From Lysinibacillus sp. FSL W8-0992 (GTDB lineage Bacteria > Bacillota > Bacilli > Bacillales_A > Planococcaceae), in assembly GCF_038008685.1 (NCBI RefSeq), contig NZ_JBBOZQ010000001.1, positions 3,596,001-3,660,000 on the forward strand: 64,000 nucleotides of DNA. The letters run 5' to 3'. The notes below the pieces were generated by a model, which had not been told where the DNA came from, did not search any database, and saw only the letters and a program-made list of their open reading frames with translations. A program made the translations under genes and the position numbers. The first letter of the stretch is position 1; every line of letters starts with the position of its first letter. Below are positions 8,912 through 17,127 of this stretch, piece after piece.

Positions 8912-8952
8912 ACAAAAAGACCTTTCTATTCCTTAAAATGGACAGAAAGGTC
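8912..8952 (-). terminator. Terminator-like hairpin in the panB leader
   Basis: On the minus strand GACCTTTCT (8944-8952) pairs with AGAAAGGTC (8919-8927), followed by a run rich in T. It lies just upstream of the panB ribosome binding site, the place expected of an attenuator that stops transcription before the operon. Confidence 0.75.
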
Positions 8953-8975
8953 ATGTGTTCGTTCAGAACCGTTTT

Positions 8976-9109
8976 ACCTCATTGTTGTTAACATACCAGC
9001 AGGATTTTGTTTGCTATGCAACTAAAAATCCGTGATATGACGATGAGGTTTTAACTTCATTTAAACAAATAGAAACCAGCCATTTCAACTTTTATAGTTA
9101 GGCTATTTC
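8976..9109 (-). ncRNA. Candidate pan-type structured RNA leader of panBCD (two stem-loops)
   Basis: Stem-loop A (9072-9109, minus strand) has arms GAAATAGCC and GGCTGGTTTC with a single-base interruption. Stem-loop B (8976-9049) has an outer stem ACCTCAT/ATGAGGT, a middle stem ATATCA/TGGTAT and an inner stem GGATTTT/AAAATCC. Both 3' sides contain GCTGGT. The pan RNA motif is known from leaders of pan operons in Firmicutes and usually consists of two tandem stem-loops with interrupted stems; position, tandem form and the following terminator agree. The match to the published consensus was not tested. Confidence 0.5.
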
Positions 9110-9242
9110 TACTGAATCAAGTTAAATTTTGAACGCATCGTTTTCTTCCGTCCCTGTCTATAAAGATCAAGGCAGATATTTGTTGTAATTTGTAAATTGC
9201 TTTTGAAGGTGCCGTTCACAAAGGATACTGCCCTTCAGCACT

Positions 9243-9270
9243 ACTATAACAGATTCCAATTAATCTTCAA
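9243..9270 (-). promoter_or_regulatory. Predicted sigma-A promoter of the panBCD leader
   Basis: On the minus strand TTGAAG (9265-9270) and TATAGT (9243-9248) are 16 bases apart. Transcription would start near 9236, giving a leader of roughly 355 nt. Confidence 0.55.
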
Positions 9271-9331
9271 ATATTTTTTTCTAGCAATGGACGTCCCCTA
9301 GTATTTCGTTCGAACATTTTTTTCACAAAAA

Positions 9332-9400
9332 TTGACAAACACATATTATACGTCATATACTATCAGCATACTATACAGCATATAATATAAAACCTTGTAT
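9332..9400 (+). promoter_or_regulatory. Promoter and possible PadR operators of the padR operon
   Basis: TTGACA (9332-9337) and TATACT (9356-9361) are separated by 18 bases. Immediately downstream, an ACTATCAGCAT / ACTATACAGCAT direct repeat and further CATATAAT-type AT-rich repeats cover the likely start site, a place where an autoregulating PadR protein would bind. The operator assignment is inference. Confidence 0.55.
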
Positions 9401-9425
9401 AGGTAATTGAATGTGAGGTGGAAAG

Positions 9426-9746
9426 ATGACATTTCAGCTAGGCTCCGCATTACTCGATGCTTGTGTACTTGCGATTGTTGATAAGGAAGATGCATACGGC
9501 TACTCATTAACACAGCAGGTACAATCTGTGATGGATATATCCGAATCAACGCTGTATCCGGTTTTACGCCGTTTACAAAAAGCAAACTACCTAACAACAT
9601 ATGACCAGCCCTACCAAGGGAGAAATAGACGGTATTATCAAATAACCGAGCAAGGGCGTATACGATTGCTAGAGCTTTTACAGGAGTGGCAAATGTATAA
9701 GCAAAAAGTTGACTGTGTACTTTTAGGAGGGAAATTAGATGGATAG
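9426..9746 (+). CDS. PadR family transcriptional regulator
   Basis: A 106-aa winged-helix repressor of the short PadR class. GYSLTQQVQ, SESTLYPVLRRLQKANYL (recognition helix) and GRNRRYYQITEQGRIRL (wing) are characteristic. It heads an operon with a DUF1700 membrane protein (8-base overlap) and a DUF4097 protein; this trio is a common Firmicutes arrangement in which PadR controls its own membrane or envelope partners. GAGGTGG precedes the ATG. The ligand is unknown. Confidence 0.93.
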   Translation: MTFQLGSALLDACVLAIVDKEDAYGYSLTQQVQSVMDISESTLYPVLRRLQKANYLTTYDQPYQGRNRRYYQITEQGRIRLLELLQEWQMYKQKVDCVLLGGKLDG

Positions 9747-10338
9747 AGTAAGCTATTTAAAAAAGCTACGAGGCAAATTAAGTCGGCTTCCTGCGCATGA
9801 GCTAAATGCTGCGCTTGTCTATTATGAAGAGTATTTTGATGAAGCAGGCGCAGAAAATGAGCAGCAAGTCATTTCACAACTAGGTTCTCCCTCTGTTGTT
9901 GCTTCACAAATAATGGCTGACTTTGCTTTAAAGGACTTAGATGCAACACCCGCTTCTACAAAGAAAAATATGACCGCTATTTGGCTCATTATTCTTGCAA
10001 TATTGTCGGCACCATTATCTTTACCAATACTAGCAGTTGCGGTAGCACTTATGATATCGGTTGGAGCAGTCATTTTTAGCGTTGTTGTGGCGATTGTTGC
10101 AACAGTTCTAAGCATCTTTTTAGGCGGTGTTGTGGCACTCATTGCAGGCTTCTTTGTTTTAACAGAGCACTGGCCAACAGCATTGCTCTTTATGGGAATA
10201 GGACTAATTGTTACAGGATTGGGTGTTTTACTTTTCCCTGCCGTAGCACGCTTGATTAAGAAAATTGGTCTTGTTTGTGTGGAAGTATTGGCAAGTTTAT
10301 TCCGTAAAATTACAAAAAAGCGTAAAGGGGGATTTTAG
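9739..10338 (+). CDS. DUF1700 (HAAS domain) membrane protein
   Basis: 199 aa. Residues 1-65 form the soluble HAAS-type domain (YLKKLRGKLSRLPAHE, YYEEYFDEAG, ISQLGSPSVVA), which is expected to interact with signalling partners. About residues 75-185 are four very hydrophobic, Ala/Val/Ile/Leu-rich membrane segments, ending in a basic tail (KKRKGG). AGGAGGG lies within the padR end before the ATG, and the start overlaps padR by 8 bases. A role in envelope-stress sensing together with PadR and DUF4097 is inferred from context only. Confidence 0.88.
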   Translation: MDRVSYLKKLRGKLSRLPAHELNAALVYYEEYFDEAGAENEQQVISQLGSPSVVASQIMADFALKDLDATPASTKKNMTAIWLIILAILSAPLSLPILAVAVALMISVGAVIFSVVVAIVATVLSIFLGGVVALIAGFFVLTEHWPTALLFMGIGLIVTGLGVLLFPAVARLIKKIGLVCVEVLASLFRKITKKRKGGF

Positions 10339-11172
10339 ATGATTTCGAGATCTAAGCTCATTGCGCTTAGTATGATTACTTTAGGTATTTTACTTGCCGT
10401 AATTGGTTTTTCCTCTGGAGGAAGATGGTTTATCATAAAAGAAGATAACGGCTTCACTGTCCCAGCTAAAAATGGGCTCGAAAATAATTTTTATGCACTT
10501 GAAGCATTTACAGATCTACACATAAACAATGACTACGGGGATGTTGAAATACTTCAGTCAGATAGCTATACATTAGAAACAAACGTTATGAAAAATACGG
10601 ACGTAACTTATAGTATGAAAGATGGCACTTTGACAGTTGAAACGAAAAGTAAAAGAAAAAGCGGTATGACGATTGGCATCGGGACATTCAAATCACCTTC
10701 CATAAAAATTACTGTTCCAAAAGATACAAAATTAAATTCCATAGTTATTGACAGTAATTTTGGCGATACAACGCTTAAAGGATTCGATTACAAGCAATTA
10801 AGCCTTAATGAAGATTATGGAGATATTCTACTGAAGAATATTGCAGGAGAAAAAACCGAGATTACTCAGTCTTTCGGTGATTTAACACTCAAGCAATTTA
10901 AAAGTAGCGGTCTTGTTGTTGAAAGTGAACATGGGGATATTACTATTAATGGGACACTGAACGGTCAATCCAACATCACCTCTAGCTTTGGAGATACTTT
11001 ACTACACTTAGACAATAAAAAAAGTGATGTAGGTTTCGAATTGAATACAAGCTTCGGAGATATTTCAGTAAATGATAGTTCGCAAAATAGTAAGGTTTCT
11101 CAGCTCCTTGCAGGAGAAAATCAGCTAAGCGTTTCACTTTTACATGGAGATATAGCATTATCTCTAAAATGA
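10339..11172 (+). CDS. DUF4097 beta-strand repeat protein, membrane anchored
   Basis: 277 aa with one N-terminal membrane segment (about residues 8-28), then a beta-helix-like domain made of repeated short strands. The recurrent pattern SFGDxxL / HGDIxI / YGDIxL (for example INNDYGDVEI, SNFGDTTL, NEDYGDILL, SEHGDITI) is typical of DUF4097 proteins such as LiaG and YvlB. It starts directly after the DUF1700 stop and is last in the operon. The domain is probably outside the cytoplasm; its function is unknown, although relatives are linked to cell-envelope stress. Confidence 0.88.
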   Translation: MISRSKLIALSMITLGILLAVIGFSSGGRWFIIKEDNGFTVPAKNGLENNFYALEAFTDLHINNDYGDVEILQSDSYTLETNVMKNTDVTYSMKDGTLTVETKSKRKSGMTIGIGTFKSPSIKITVPKDTKLNSIVIDSNFGDTTLKGFDYKQLSLNEDYGDILLKNIAGEKTEITQSFGDLTLKQFKSSGLVVESEHGDITINGTLNGQSNITSSFGDTLLHLDNKKSDVGFELNTSFGDISVNDSSQNSKVSQLLAGENQLSVSLLHGDIALSLK

Positions 11173-11200
11173 TAACAAGATGCTGGGATAAAATAGAAAA

Positions 11201-11232
11201 AGAGTTAGATTGATTGCAATCAATCTAACTCT
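11201..11232. terminator. Perfect 32-bp palindrome, bidirectional terminator
   Basis: A 16-bp arm ending GATTGATTG is followed directly by its exact complement, with an A-run before and a T-run after. It lies between the convergent DUF4097 and birA genes and can stop both. It is a relative of the palindromes at 18.0 and 63.1 kb and, like them, is followed by a sequence containing GTTGATG. Confidence 0.85.
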
Positions 11233-11334
11233 TTTTTGCTATGCCGTTGATGGCATGGCCGGTACAACGGTCGCTTTTCGCTAGAGTTATCTTTTACCCC
11301 TGTTTCAAAAAGCATTGTCGAGTAATTTAATTTT

Positions 11335-12318
11335 TTATAAAATTTTAATATCCCCCGAATAAATTGTTCGAATTGTACCATCATTTAATGTTAGCTGTAG
11401 CACACCTTCATCTGTAATGCCGCTAGCAATGCCTTCAAAACGTTCTCGTAAAGTCGTCACTTCGATACGTTGTCCTATTGTGCATGACATTTGCTCCCAT
11501 AGCTCTTTAATACTGGAGAAGCCCTCTTTTACGAATAGCTCAGTAAACTGCTCTAAATATTGTAAAATCGTTGCGACAAGTGCAGCACGATTAATTTCTT
11601 CTCCTGCAGCTATGCGTAGCGATGTGGCAATATTTGCGATGTCAGGAGAAAAATCTTTTTCTTGCTGGTTAGCATTGATACCAATCCCGACAAGTAATGC
11701 TTGTACAAGGTCTGCCTCTGCCTGCATTTCTGTTAAAATCCCCGTACATTTTTTGCCGTTTATAAGTAAATCATTTGGCCATTTTATTGCAGGCTCTACA
11801 TGTTTATATAATGTTTTAATGGCCATTGTAACTGCAACGGCAACGACAAGTGTAAATGAAGATGCTTGCTGTGGTGATACATCAGGTCGTAAAATAATGG
11901 TCATCCAAATACCTGTACCTTTTGCTGATTCCCATGGTCTAGACATGCGACCACGCCCTGCCGTTTGTTCTTCACCAATAACAATCGTTCCATCTGGGGC
12001 ACCTTCTTGTGCTAGCTTATGCGCAATTGATTGTGTAGAATCCACGACATCAAAATAGTGAATTTGTCGTCCTAACCGCTCTGTTTTTAAAAATAATTCT
12101 AATTGTGTTGGACTTAAGCTATTCGGCACACCAGTTAACACATAGCCTTTTTTCTTAACCGTTTCAAAAGTGTAGCCTTCCTCCTGTAACGTCTGCATAT
12201 GCTTCCAAATTGCAGTACGTGACACCCCTAGTGAATCTGCCAAGTCTTGTCCTGAAACTGCCTCACCGCTAGCTGCTAATAATCTTTTTAAAATTTCATC
12301 CTTCATGGACATACTCAT
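11335..12318 (-). CDS. birA: BirA: biotin--protein ligase and biotin operon repressor
   Basis: Attaches biotin to carboxylase carrier domains and represses biotin genes when loaded with biotinyl-AMP. About residues 1-65 are a winged helix (SGQDLADSLGVSRTAIWKHM). The catalytic domain has the ligase signature TAGRGRMSRPWES, KWPNDLLINGKK, GIGINAN and a C-terminal SH3-like domain. The reading frame opens with alternating Met/Ser codons; ATG at 12318 (327 aa) gives the best spacing to AAAGGA, but TTG at 12324 or ATG at 12312 are possible. Length agrees with the B. subtilis protein. Confidence 0.95.
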   Translation of the reverse strand: MSMSMKDEILKRLLAASGEAVSGQDLADSLGVSRTAIWKHMQTLQEEGYTFETVKKKGYVLTGVPNSLSPTQLELFLKTERLGRQIHYFDVVDSTQSIAHKLAQEGAPDGTIVIGEEQTAGRGRMSRPWESAKGTGIWMTIILRPDVSPQQASSFTLVVAVAVTMAIKTLYKHVEPAIKWPNDLLINGKKCTGILTEMQAEADLVQALLVGIGINANQQEKDFSPDIANIATSLRIAAGEEINRAALVATILQYLEQFTELFVKEGFSSIKELWEQMSCTIGQRIEVTTLRERFEGIASGITDEGVLQLTLNDGTIRTIYSGDIKIL

Positions 12319-12429
12319 ACTCAAACCAATCCTTTAGTATTTTTCTTCATTGCACCTAATCACAACAGTGGCATTTCAAATATATCATCTATAACGAACT
12401 TGTCTCGTTAGCAAGAGATGCAATAAGAT

Positions 12430-12960
12430 TTACCATTCATGCTTTAAAATACTGTATAAAAGGGAATCTCGCCAGCCATCTCTTAATAACAAATCTTGTC
12501 GTAATTTACCTTCTTGAGTCATGCCGATTTTTTCTAACACTTTTGCAGAGCCTAAATTTCTCGGGTCACAAGTTGCAAAAATACGGTGTAAATTTAATGT
12601 ACTAAATCCAAATTCAATTAGTAGCTTCGATACTTCTGTAGCATACCCCTTTGCCCAATAGTCTGGGTGAATAATATATCCAATCTCACCTTGTCTATTC
12701 GTAAAATCTCGAATATTAATTTCCCCAGCACCGATTAACCGTTCCTTTTCCATAACAGCAAAAACAAAGCGACTTCTTGGCATGTTTGTAGCTTCCAACA
12801 TTACTTGCGTGACAAACTCATATGACTCTTTTTCGGAATTAGGACCCCATGGTTGATATTGGCAAACAATTGGTTGAGATGCATATTCATGTACAGCTTT
12901 CCAATCGTGTTGCTCTAACTCTCTCAGTATAACTCTCTCTCCTATTAGATGGTCAATCAT
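12430..12960 (-). CDS. GNAT family N-acetyltransferase (RimJ/RimL-like)
   Basis: About 176 aa. It has the RimJ/RimL-type layout: GERVILRELEQHDW at the start, a middle GEIGYIIHPDYWAKGYATEVSKLLIEFGF stretch containing the acetyl-CoA loop (here YWAKGYATE, in place of the usual R/Q-x-x-G-x-G/A), and LHRIFATCDPRNLGSAKVLEKIGM. Likely substrates are a ribosomal protein, an amino group of a small molecule or an antibiotic, and cannot be decided. A GGTGGGG site favours the ATG at 12960 or the one before it; a longer reading from 13017 lacks support. It stands alone between birA and cca. Confidence 0.85.
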   Translation of the reverse strand: MIDHLIGERVILRELEQHDWKAVHEYASQPIVCQYQPWGPNSEKESYEFVTQVMLEATNMPRSRFVFAVMEKERLIGAGEINIRDFTNRQGEIGYIIHPDYWAKGYATEVSKLLIEFGFSTLNLHRIFATCDPRNLGSAKVLEKIGMTQEGKLRQDLLLRDGWRDSLLYSILKHEW

Positions 12961-13042
12961 CATCCACCCCACCTTGATTGAAATTTTGTTTATGTATAAA
13001 TCGTTTCTAGTTTTCACTCAAAATGCTAACAAAAAGATAAAG

Positions 13043-13092
13043 CAAGTGACCTTGTAATGACGTAATTTCAATGGTCACTTTTTGTCACTTGC
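13043..13092 (-). terminator. Probable terminator after cca
   Basis: Alternative stems are visible: AAGTGACC/GGTCACTT and a longer GCAAGTGAC/GTCACTTGC. On the minus strand they are followed by a T-rich segment. They lie 27 bases past the cca stop. Confidence 0.55.
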
Positions 13093-13118
13093 ACTATTTT
13101 CATTATATAATCAACTAT

Positions 13119-14294
13119 TTATTCTTTAAGGTCATACTCGCGCGCAAACCAATCCTTAATGTGGTTTTGCTCATTAGTAAGTTCCCCATTCACAACGGCC
13201 GTTAAAATTAATTGTAAAGCTTCTTTTAACCATGGTCCCCGTTTTTGTCCTGACCATTGCAATAAATCCATTCCATTCACTACAAGCTCTTGGCGATGTC
13301 TTATTGGTAAGCTTGCCTGAACCTCCCGTATGCTTTGCTGCGAGTGGTTCATTAGCTCTTTCAACTGTGCAAAGTATTGTGCCGCTTCGAGCTCCTCTAG
13401 CGAATACGTAAAATAGTCCATACTTGTCCAGCCCTTTTGTAACGCATGGAATGCACCTAAAACAGCCTTAACAAATGCCATTTCCTTATTCGATAAACGA
13501 TAGGCACGCAACACTTCCTGCCATTGGTCACCTTGTATAAGAGCAAAATACGCCCAACCGCAAGTTGCATTTTGTACAGAAAAGCCTTTCCATTGTTCGA
13601 CTTGGAAGTCACCTTGCAAATAGGACACTAATCCACTTTCTTCAAGCTTTTTAATGCCATTATAAACATCTTTCCCTACCCACAGCTTATCAAGTTCAGC
13701 CTTAATGCGCTCTTTGGCAACCCAGGCAATATCTGAAGCCTTTTCCTGTATTGCCTGAAGTGTCTTAGCTTCGATCGTAAAGCCAAGCTGTGCTGAAAAA
13801 CGCACAGCCCTTAGCATTCGTAAGGCATCCTCAGCAAAACGCACTTTTGCTTCTCCTACTGCTCGAATAACGCCAGCCTCAATATCACGCTGCCCATTAT
13901 AATAATCTACAAACGTGCCATCTCGACGCATAGCTATTGCATTCATCGTAAAATCACGGCGCTGTAAATCCTCTTTCAGGGACCTTACAAAATGGACTTC
14001 CTCTGGTCTTCGATGATCAGTATACTCTCCATCTGTGCGATACGTTGTAACTTCAACTGGTGCTGTTGGCTCAAGAACTAGCACGGTGCCATGTTGAATA
14101 CCAATATCAACGGTACGATTAAAAACAGTTTTAACTTCTTGTGGCAATGCATTTGTCGCTACGTCTACATCATGTGCTTGACGATTTAATAGGGCGTCTC
14201 GCACAGCTCCGCCTACGACAACTGCCTCAAAGCCTGCTTCCTCTAATTGTTCAATAACTGAGAAAGCAGCTTGCCATTCTTTATTGTTTTGCAT
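13119..14294 (-). CDS. cca: CCA tRNA nucleotidyltransferase
   Basis: Adds or repairs the 3' CCA of tRNAs. The class II nucleotidyltransferase head has [12 protein letters not shown] and the HDVDVAT metal-binding aspartates, then [32 protein letters not shown] (base-selecting EDxxR region) and an alpha-helical body and tail. The ATG at 14294 (391 aa, close to the B. subtilis length) overlaps the bshA end by 14 bases; no good ribosome site precedes it, so initiation probably depends on coupling to bshA translation. Confidence 0.94.
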   Translation of the reverse strand: MQNNKEWQAAFSVIEQLEEAGFEAVVVGGAVRDALLNRQAHDVDVATNALPQEVKTVFNRTVDIGIQHGTVLVLEPTAPVEVTTYRTDGEYTDHRRPEEVHFVRSLKEDLQRRDFTMNAIAMRRDGTFVDYYNGQRDIEAGVIRAVGEAKVRFAEDALRMLRAVRFSAQLGFTIEAKTLQAIQEKASDIAWVAKERIKAELDKLWVGKDVYNGIKKLEESGLVSYLQGDFQVEQWKGFSVQNATCGWAYFALIQGDQWQEVLRAYRLSNKEMAFVKAVLGAFHALQKGWTSMDYFTYSLEELEAAQYFAQLKELMNHSQQSIREVQASLPIRHRQELVVNGMDLLQWSGQKRGPWLKEALQLILTAVVNGELTNEQNHIKDWFAREYDLKE

Positions 14295-15426
14295 GGTTTT
14301 TTTCAGCAACCTTTTCATACAGTTGTTCATACTGCTCGACAATTTTAGATGAGTGGAATTTTTCACTAACTGCTCGCATCGCTGCTTCGCGGAAACGAAG
14401 TAGCTTATCTTCATCGTTCAATAACTGTACAGCATAGTCAGCAACAGCATCCGTATCGCCTAATTCCACTAAATAGCCATCTACACCATGATCAATGACT
14501 TCTGGTATTCCACCAACGGTCGTACCAATACATGGCACACCACAAGCCATTGCTTCAAGCAATACAAGTCCAAAAGATTCCTGTTGTGACAGTAATAGCT
14601 TCAGATCACTAATAGCGTACAATTCATCTAAATTTTCTTGTTTACCTAAAAATAAGACGTCCTTGACATACGGGCTTTCTTTTACTTGATCCATCACACG
14701 ATGCTTTTCGGGTCCATCCCCTACTAACAATAGCTTCGCTTTTATATTTCCTCGGATTTTCATAAACGCATCAATAATATGAGGGAGGTTCTTAATTTTA
14801 CGGAAGTTAGAAACATGAATGATGACTTTTTCATCTTCTTGAATGCCAAACTGCTCTTTTAAATTACCAGCATCTTGCGGACGATAGACACGCTCATCCA
14901 CGAAGTTATAAATCGTTTCAATTGGCTTTACAGTATCAATAAGTTCGTAGGTTTGTTCTTTTAGTGACTCTGAAACTGCAGTTACAATATCAGACTTATC
15001 AATACCATATTTGATAGCTTGTGACAGCGTAGAATCCTGTCCAAGTACGGAAATATCCGTGCCATGGAGTGTTGTCACAATACCAATATTTTGCCCACTC
15101 ATTTCTCGGGCTAGCACCGCACATACGGCATGTGGGATTGCATAATGTACATGTAGTACGTCTAACCCTTCATCTTTAATCACGTCCGCCATTTTACTCG
15201 CTAATGCAATATCATACGGCGAATACTGAAATACTGAATAATTGTTCACTTCTACTTCATGGAAAAAGACGGTCGGATAAATTTTATTCAATCGAAATGG
15301 TACGCTTGAGGTGATGAAATGAATTTCGTGCCCTCTCTCTGCAAGCATTTTTCCTAATTCTGTTGCAATAACACCAGAGCCTCCAACTGTTGGATAACAG
15401 GTAATGCCGATTTTTAGCTTTCTCAT
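14281..15426 (-). CDS. bshA: BshA: N-acetyl-alpha-D-glucosaminyl L-malate synthase (bacillithiol step 1)
   Basis: GT-B fold glycosyltransferase family 4 enzyme that joins UDP-GlcNAc to L-malate. [18 protein letters not shown] (N-terminal glycine loop), [17 protein letters not shown] and the donor-binding [17 protein letters not shown] with its EX7E motif are BshA-like. Length (381 aa) is standard. It lies between mgsA and cca as in B. subtilis, except that bshB1, normally between mgsA and bshA, is missing; only 31 bases separate the two here. Bacillithiol use is supported by the ypdA gene at 57 kb. Confidence 0.95.
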   Translation of the reverse strand: MRKLKIGITCYPTVGGSGVIATELGKMLAERGHEIHFITSSVPFRLNKIYPTVFFHEVEVNNYSVFQYSPYDIALASKMADVIKDEGLDVLHVHYAIPHAVCAVLAREMSGQNIGIVTTLHGTDISVLGQDSTLSQAIKYGIDKSDIVTAVSESLKEQTYELIDTVKPIETIYNFVDERVYRPQDAGNLKEQFGIQEDEKVIIHVSNFRKIKNLPHIIDAFMKIRGNIKAKLLLVGDGPEKHRVMDQVKESPYVKDVLFLGKQENLDELYAISDLKLLLSQQESFGLVLLEAMACGVPCIGTTVGGIPEVIDHGVDGYLVELGDTDAVADYAVQLLNDEDKLLRFREAAMRAVSEKFHSSKIVEQYEQLYEKVAEKNHAKQ

Positions 15427-15457
15427 TCGATAATCATCCTTTCTAAATTCACGTCTT

Positions 15458-15862
15458 TTAGTCTCGTCTTTCTTGAATCAGTCTCCAATCCACAAAGCCC
15501 TCTTGTAGGCCTTTTAGTAGTATTTCTGCAGTTCCCATATTTGTTGCCAGTGGCACTTGGTAAACATCACAAAGACGGATAAGTGCAGAAACATCCGGCT
15601 CATGTGGTTGCGCTGTTAAGGGGTCACGGAAAAAAATGACCATATCCATATCATTATTGGCAATCATTGCGCCAATTTGTTGATCCCCACCAAGGGGACC
15701 CGAGCGAAAACGTGTAACCTCTAAGCTTGTAGCTTCCATAACACGTTGCCCTGTTGTACCTGTTGCATAAAGTGTATGTTCATTTAAAATATCACGGTAA
15801 GCGATAGCAAACTGTACTAGATTATCTTTTTTGCGATCATGTGCAATTAATGCGATTTTCAT
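15458..15862 (-). CDS. mgsA: Methylglyoxal synthase
   Basis: Converts dihydroxyacetone phosphate to methylglyoxal and phosphate, a bypass under phosphate limitation. The 134-aa protein has the MGS-like fold with [17 protein letters not shown], the phosphate-binding [15 protein letters not shown] and FFRDPL with the catalytic Asp, and HEPDVSAL. It sits between dapB and bshA in a packed operon. Placement next to bacillithiol synthesis is plausible because bacillithiol helps detoxify methylglyoxal (known for B. subtilis). Confidence 0.96.
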   Translation of the reverse strand: MKIALIAHDRKKDNLVQFAIAYRDILNEHTLYATGTTGQRVMEATSLEVTRFRSGPLGGDQQIGAMIANNDMDMVIFFRDPLTAQPHEPDVSALIRLCDVYQVPLATNMGTAEILLKGLQEGFVDWRLIQERRD

Positions 15863-15880
15863 AAATTTTCCATCCGTTCT

Positions 15881-16678
15881 TTAGATGATGTTTTCTAAAC
15901 CATAAACTAGCTGATCCATTTTCATAACTTCTTCTACACAAAATGCAACACCGGACATAAAGGAGTTACGATTTAATGAGTCATGACGGATTGTTAATAG
16001 TTGACCGTCTCCTCCAAACAATACTTGCTGATGTGCCACTAAACCAGGTAAGCGAACAGAATGAATTCGCATACCATCAAAATCAGCCCCTCTTGCTCCT
16101 TCAATCGTTTCTTTTTCCTGTGGATGACCTTGCGTTTTTTGTGCTCGCACCTCTTGGATTAGTTGTGCTGTTTTGACACCAGTACCAGATGGCGCATCCA
16201 ACTTTTGGTCATGGTGCATTTCAATGATTTCTACATCTGGTAAGTATTTTGCTGCTTCTTTAGCAAATTTCATCATCAGGATTGCCCCAATTGCAAAGTT
16301 TGGTGCGATAATGCAGCCTAACTCCTTCTCATTAGCAAGTGCTGATAATTCTTCAAGCTGAGCATCTGTAAAACCAGTTGTGCCAATAACTGGTCGTACA
16401 TTTAAATTTAAAGCCTCTTTTGTATGATTGTATACTGCATGTGGATTCGTTAAATCTACTAAAACGTCAGGGGCAGTCGCTTCTACTAGCTCGTTCATAT
16501 CTGTAAATATTGGTGCTGTATAGCTTGCTGGGAACATTTCTAAATCAGCTAATGTCTGGCCAACCTCTTTATAATCTAGTACAGCTACTAACTCCATTTT
16601 GGCATGTTTCATAACTGTATGTACAGCTTCAGCTCCCATTTTTCCTCTTGGCCCTGCAATTGCTACACGAATCGACAT
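15881..16678 (-). CDS. dapB: 4-hydroxy-tetrahydrodipicolinate reductase
   Basis: Step in lysine/diaminopimelate synthesis, and through dihydrodipicolinate also relevant to spore dipicolinic acid. The nucleotide-binding motif is AIAGPRGKMGAEAV; GTTGFT, IAPNFAIGAIL and the signature EMHHDQKLDAPSGTG (catalytic His and Lys) follow. The 265-aa length is typical. The ATG overlaps the upstream ypjD stop by one base (TAATG), implying translational coupling. Confidence 0.97.
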   Translation of the reverse strand: MSIRVAIAGPRGKMGAEAVHTVMKHAKMELVAVLDYKEVGQTLADLEMFPASYTAPIFTDMNELVEATAPDVLVDLTNPHAVYNHTKEALNLNVRPVIGTTGFTDAQLEELSALANEKELGCIIAPNFAIGAILMMKFAKEAAKYLPDVEIIEMHHDQKLDAPSGTGVKTAQLIQEVRAQKTQGHPQEKETIEGARGADFDGMRIHSVRLPGLVAHQQVLFGGDGQLLTIRHDSLNRNSFMSGVAFCVEEVMKMDQLVYGLENII

Positions 16679-17013
16679 TATTCCTCTTCCTTTCTTGTCC
16701 AGCGATCCTTATCTCTCGTTTCAAATTTATGTATGACGCGTAAAAGTGCCTCATCTAATTTTATACCTTGTGCATTAGCAAAGCATACTAAAACAAAGAA
16801 AAAGTCACCTAATTCTTCTTCAATACTATTCGTTTCTTCAGTGCTTTTTTTCTTTTTCTGTCCGTAAACGTCTTGCACTTCGCGTGACAATTCTCCAAGC
16901 TCCTCCGTTAAACGTGCGAGTAGTTCAAAAGGAGGGAAATAACCTTCCTTAAATTGCCCTATATAATCATCCACACGTTTTTGCAAGGCTTGCATCGTTA
17001 TCTGTTCTGTCAT
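16678..17013 (-). CDS. ypjD: MazG-like nucleotide pyrophosphohydrolase (YpjD)
   Basis: A 111-aa single-domain MazG-type NTP pyrophosphohydrolase. The metal-binding pattern EELGELSREVQ followed by EEELGDFFFVLVCFAN (EExxE...ExxD) is clear. B. subtilis has ypjD at the same place, first in the ypjD-dapB-mgsA operon. Likely clears non-canonical nucleotides or dUTP/dCTP; the substrate is not defined. The middle has a short Lys-rich insert (GQKKKKS). AGGAG precedes the ATG. Confidence 0.92.
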   Translation of the reverse strand: MTEQITMQALQKRVDDYIGQFKEGYFPPFELLARLTEELGELSREVQDVYGQKKKKSTEETNSIEEELGDFFFVLVCFANAQGIKLDEALLRVIHKFETRDKDRWTRKEEE

Positions 17014-17127
17014 CCAATATCACACTCCTATTTACCATCGTATAAAATTTACACCATTGTTGTCAAAAACAATAAAATAACAGATAATAAAACCACTACT
17101 TCATAGTTAGGAATTACAGGAGGTCTT

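Noticed and set aside
8885..9270. T-box riboswitch before panB
   Set aside because: No T-box core (the GGGTGGNACC-type sequence) or specifier loop layout is visible; the tandem stem-loops fit a pan-type leader better.
9300..9320. LexA/DinR box near CGAACATTTTTTTC
   Set aside because: Only the left half fits; the right half lacks GTTC.
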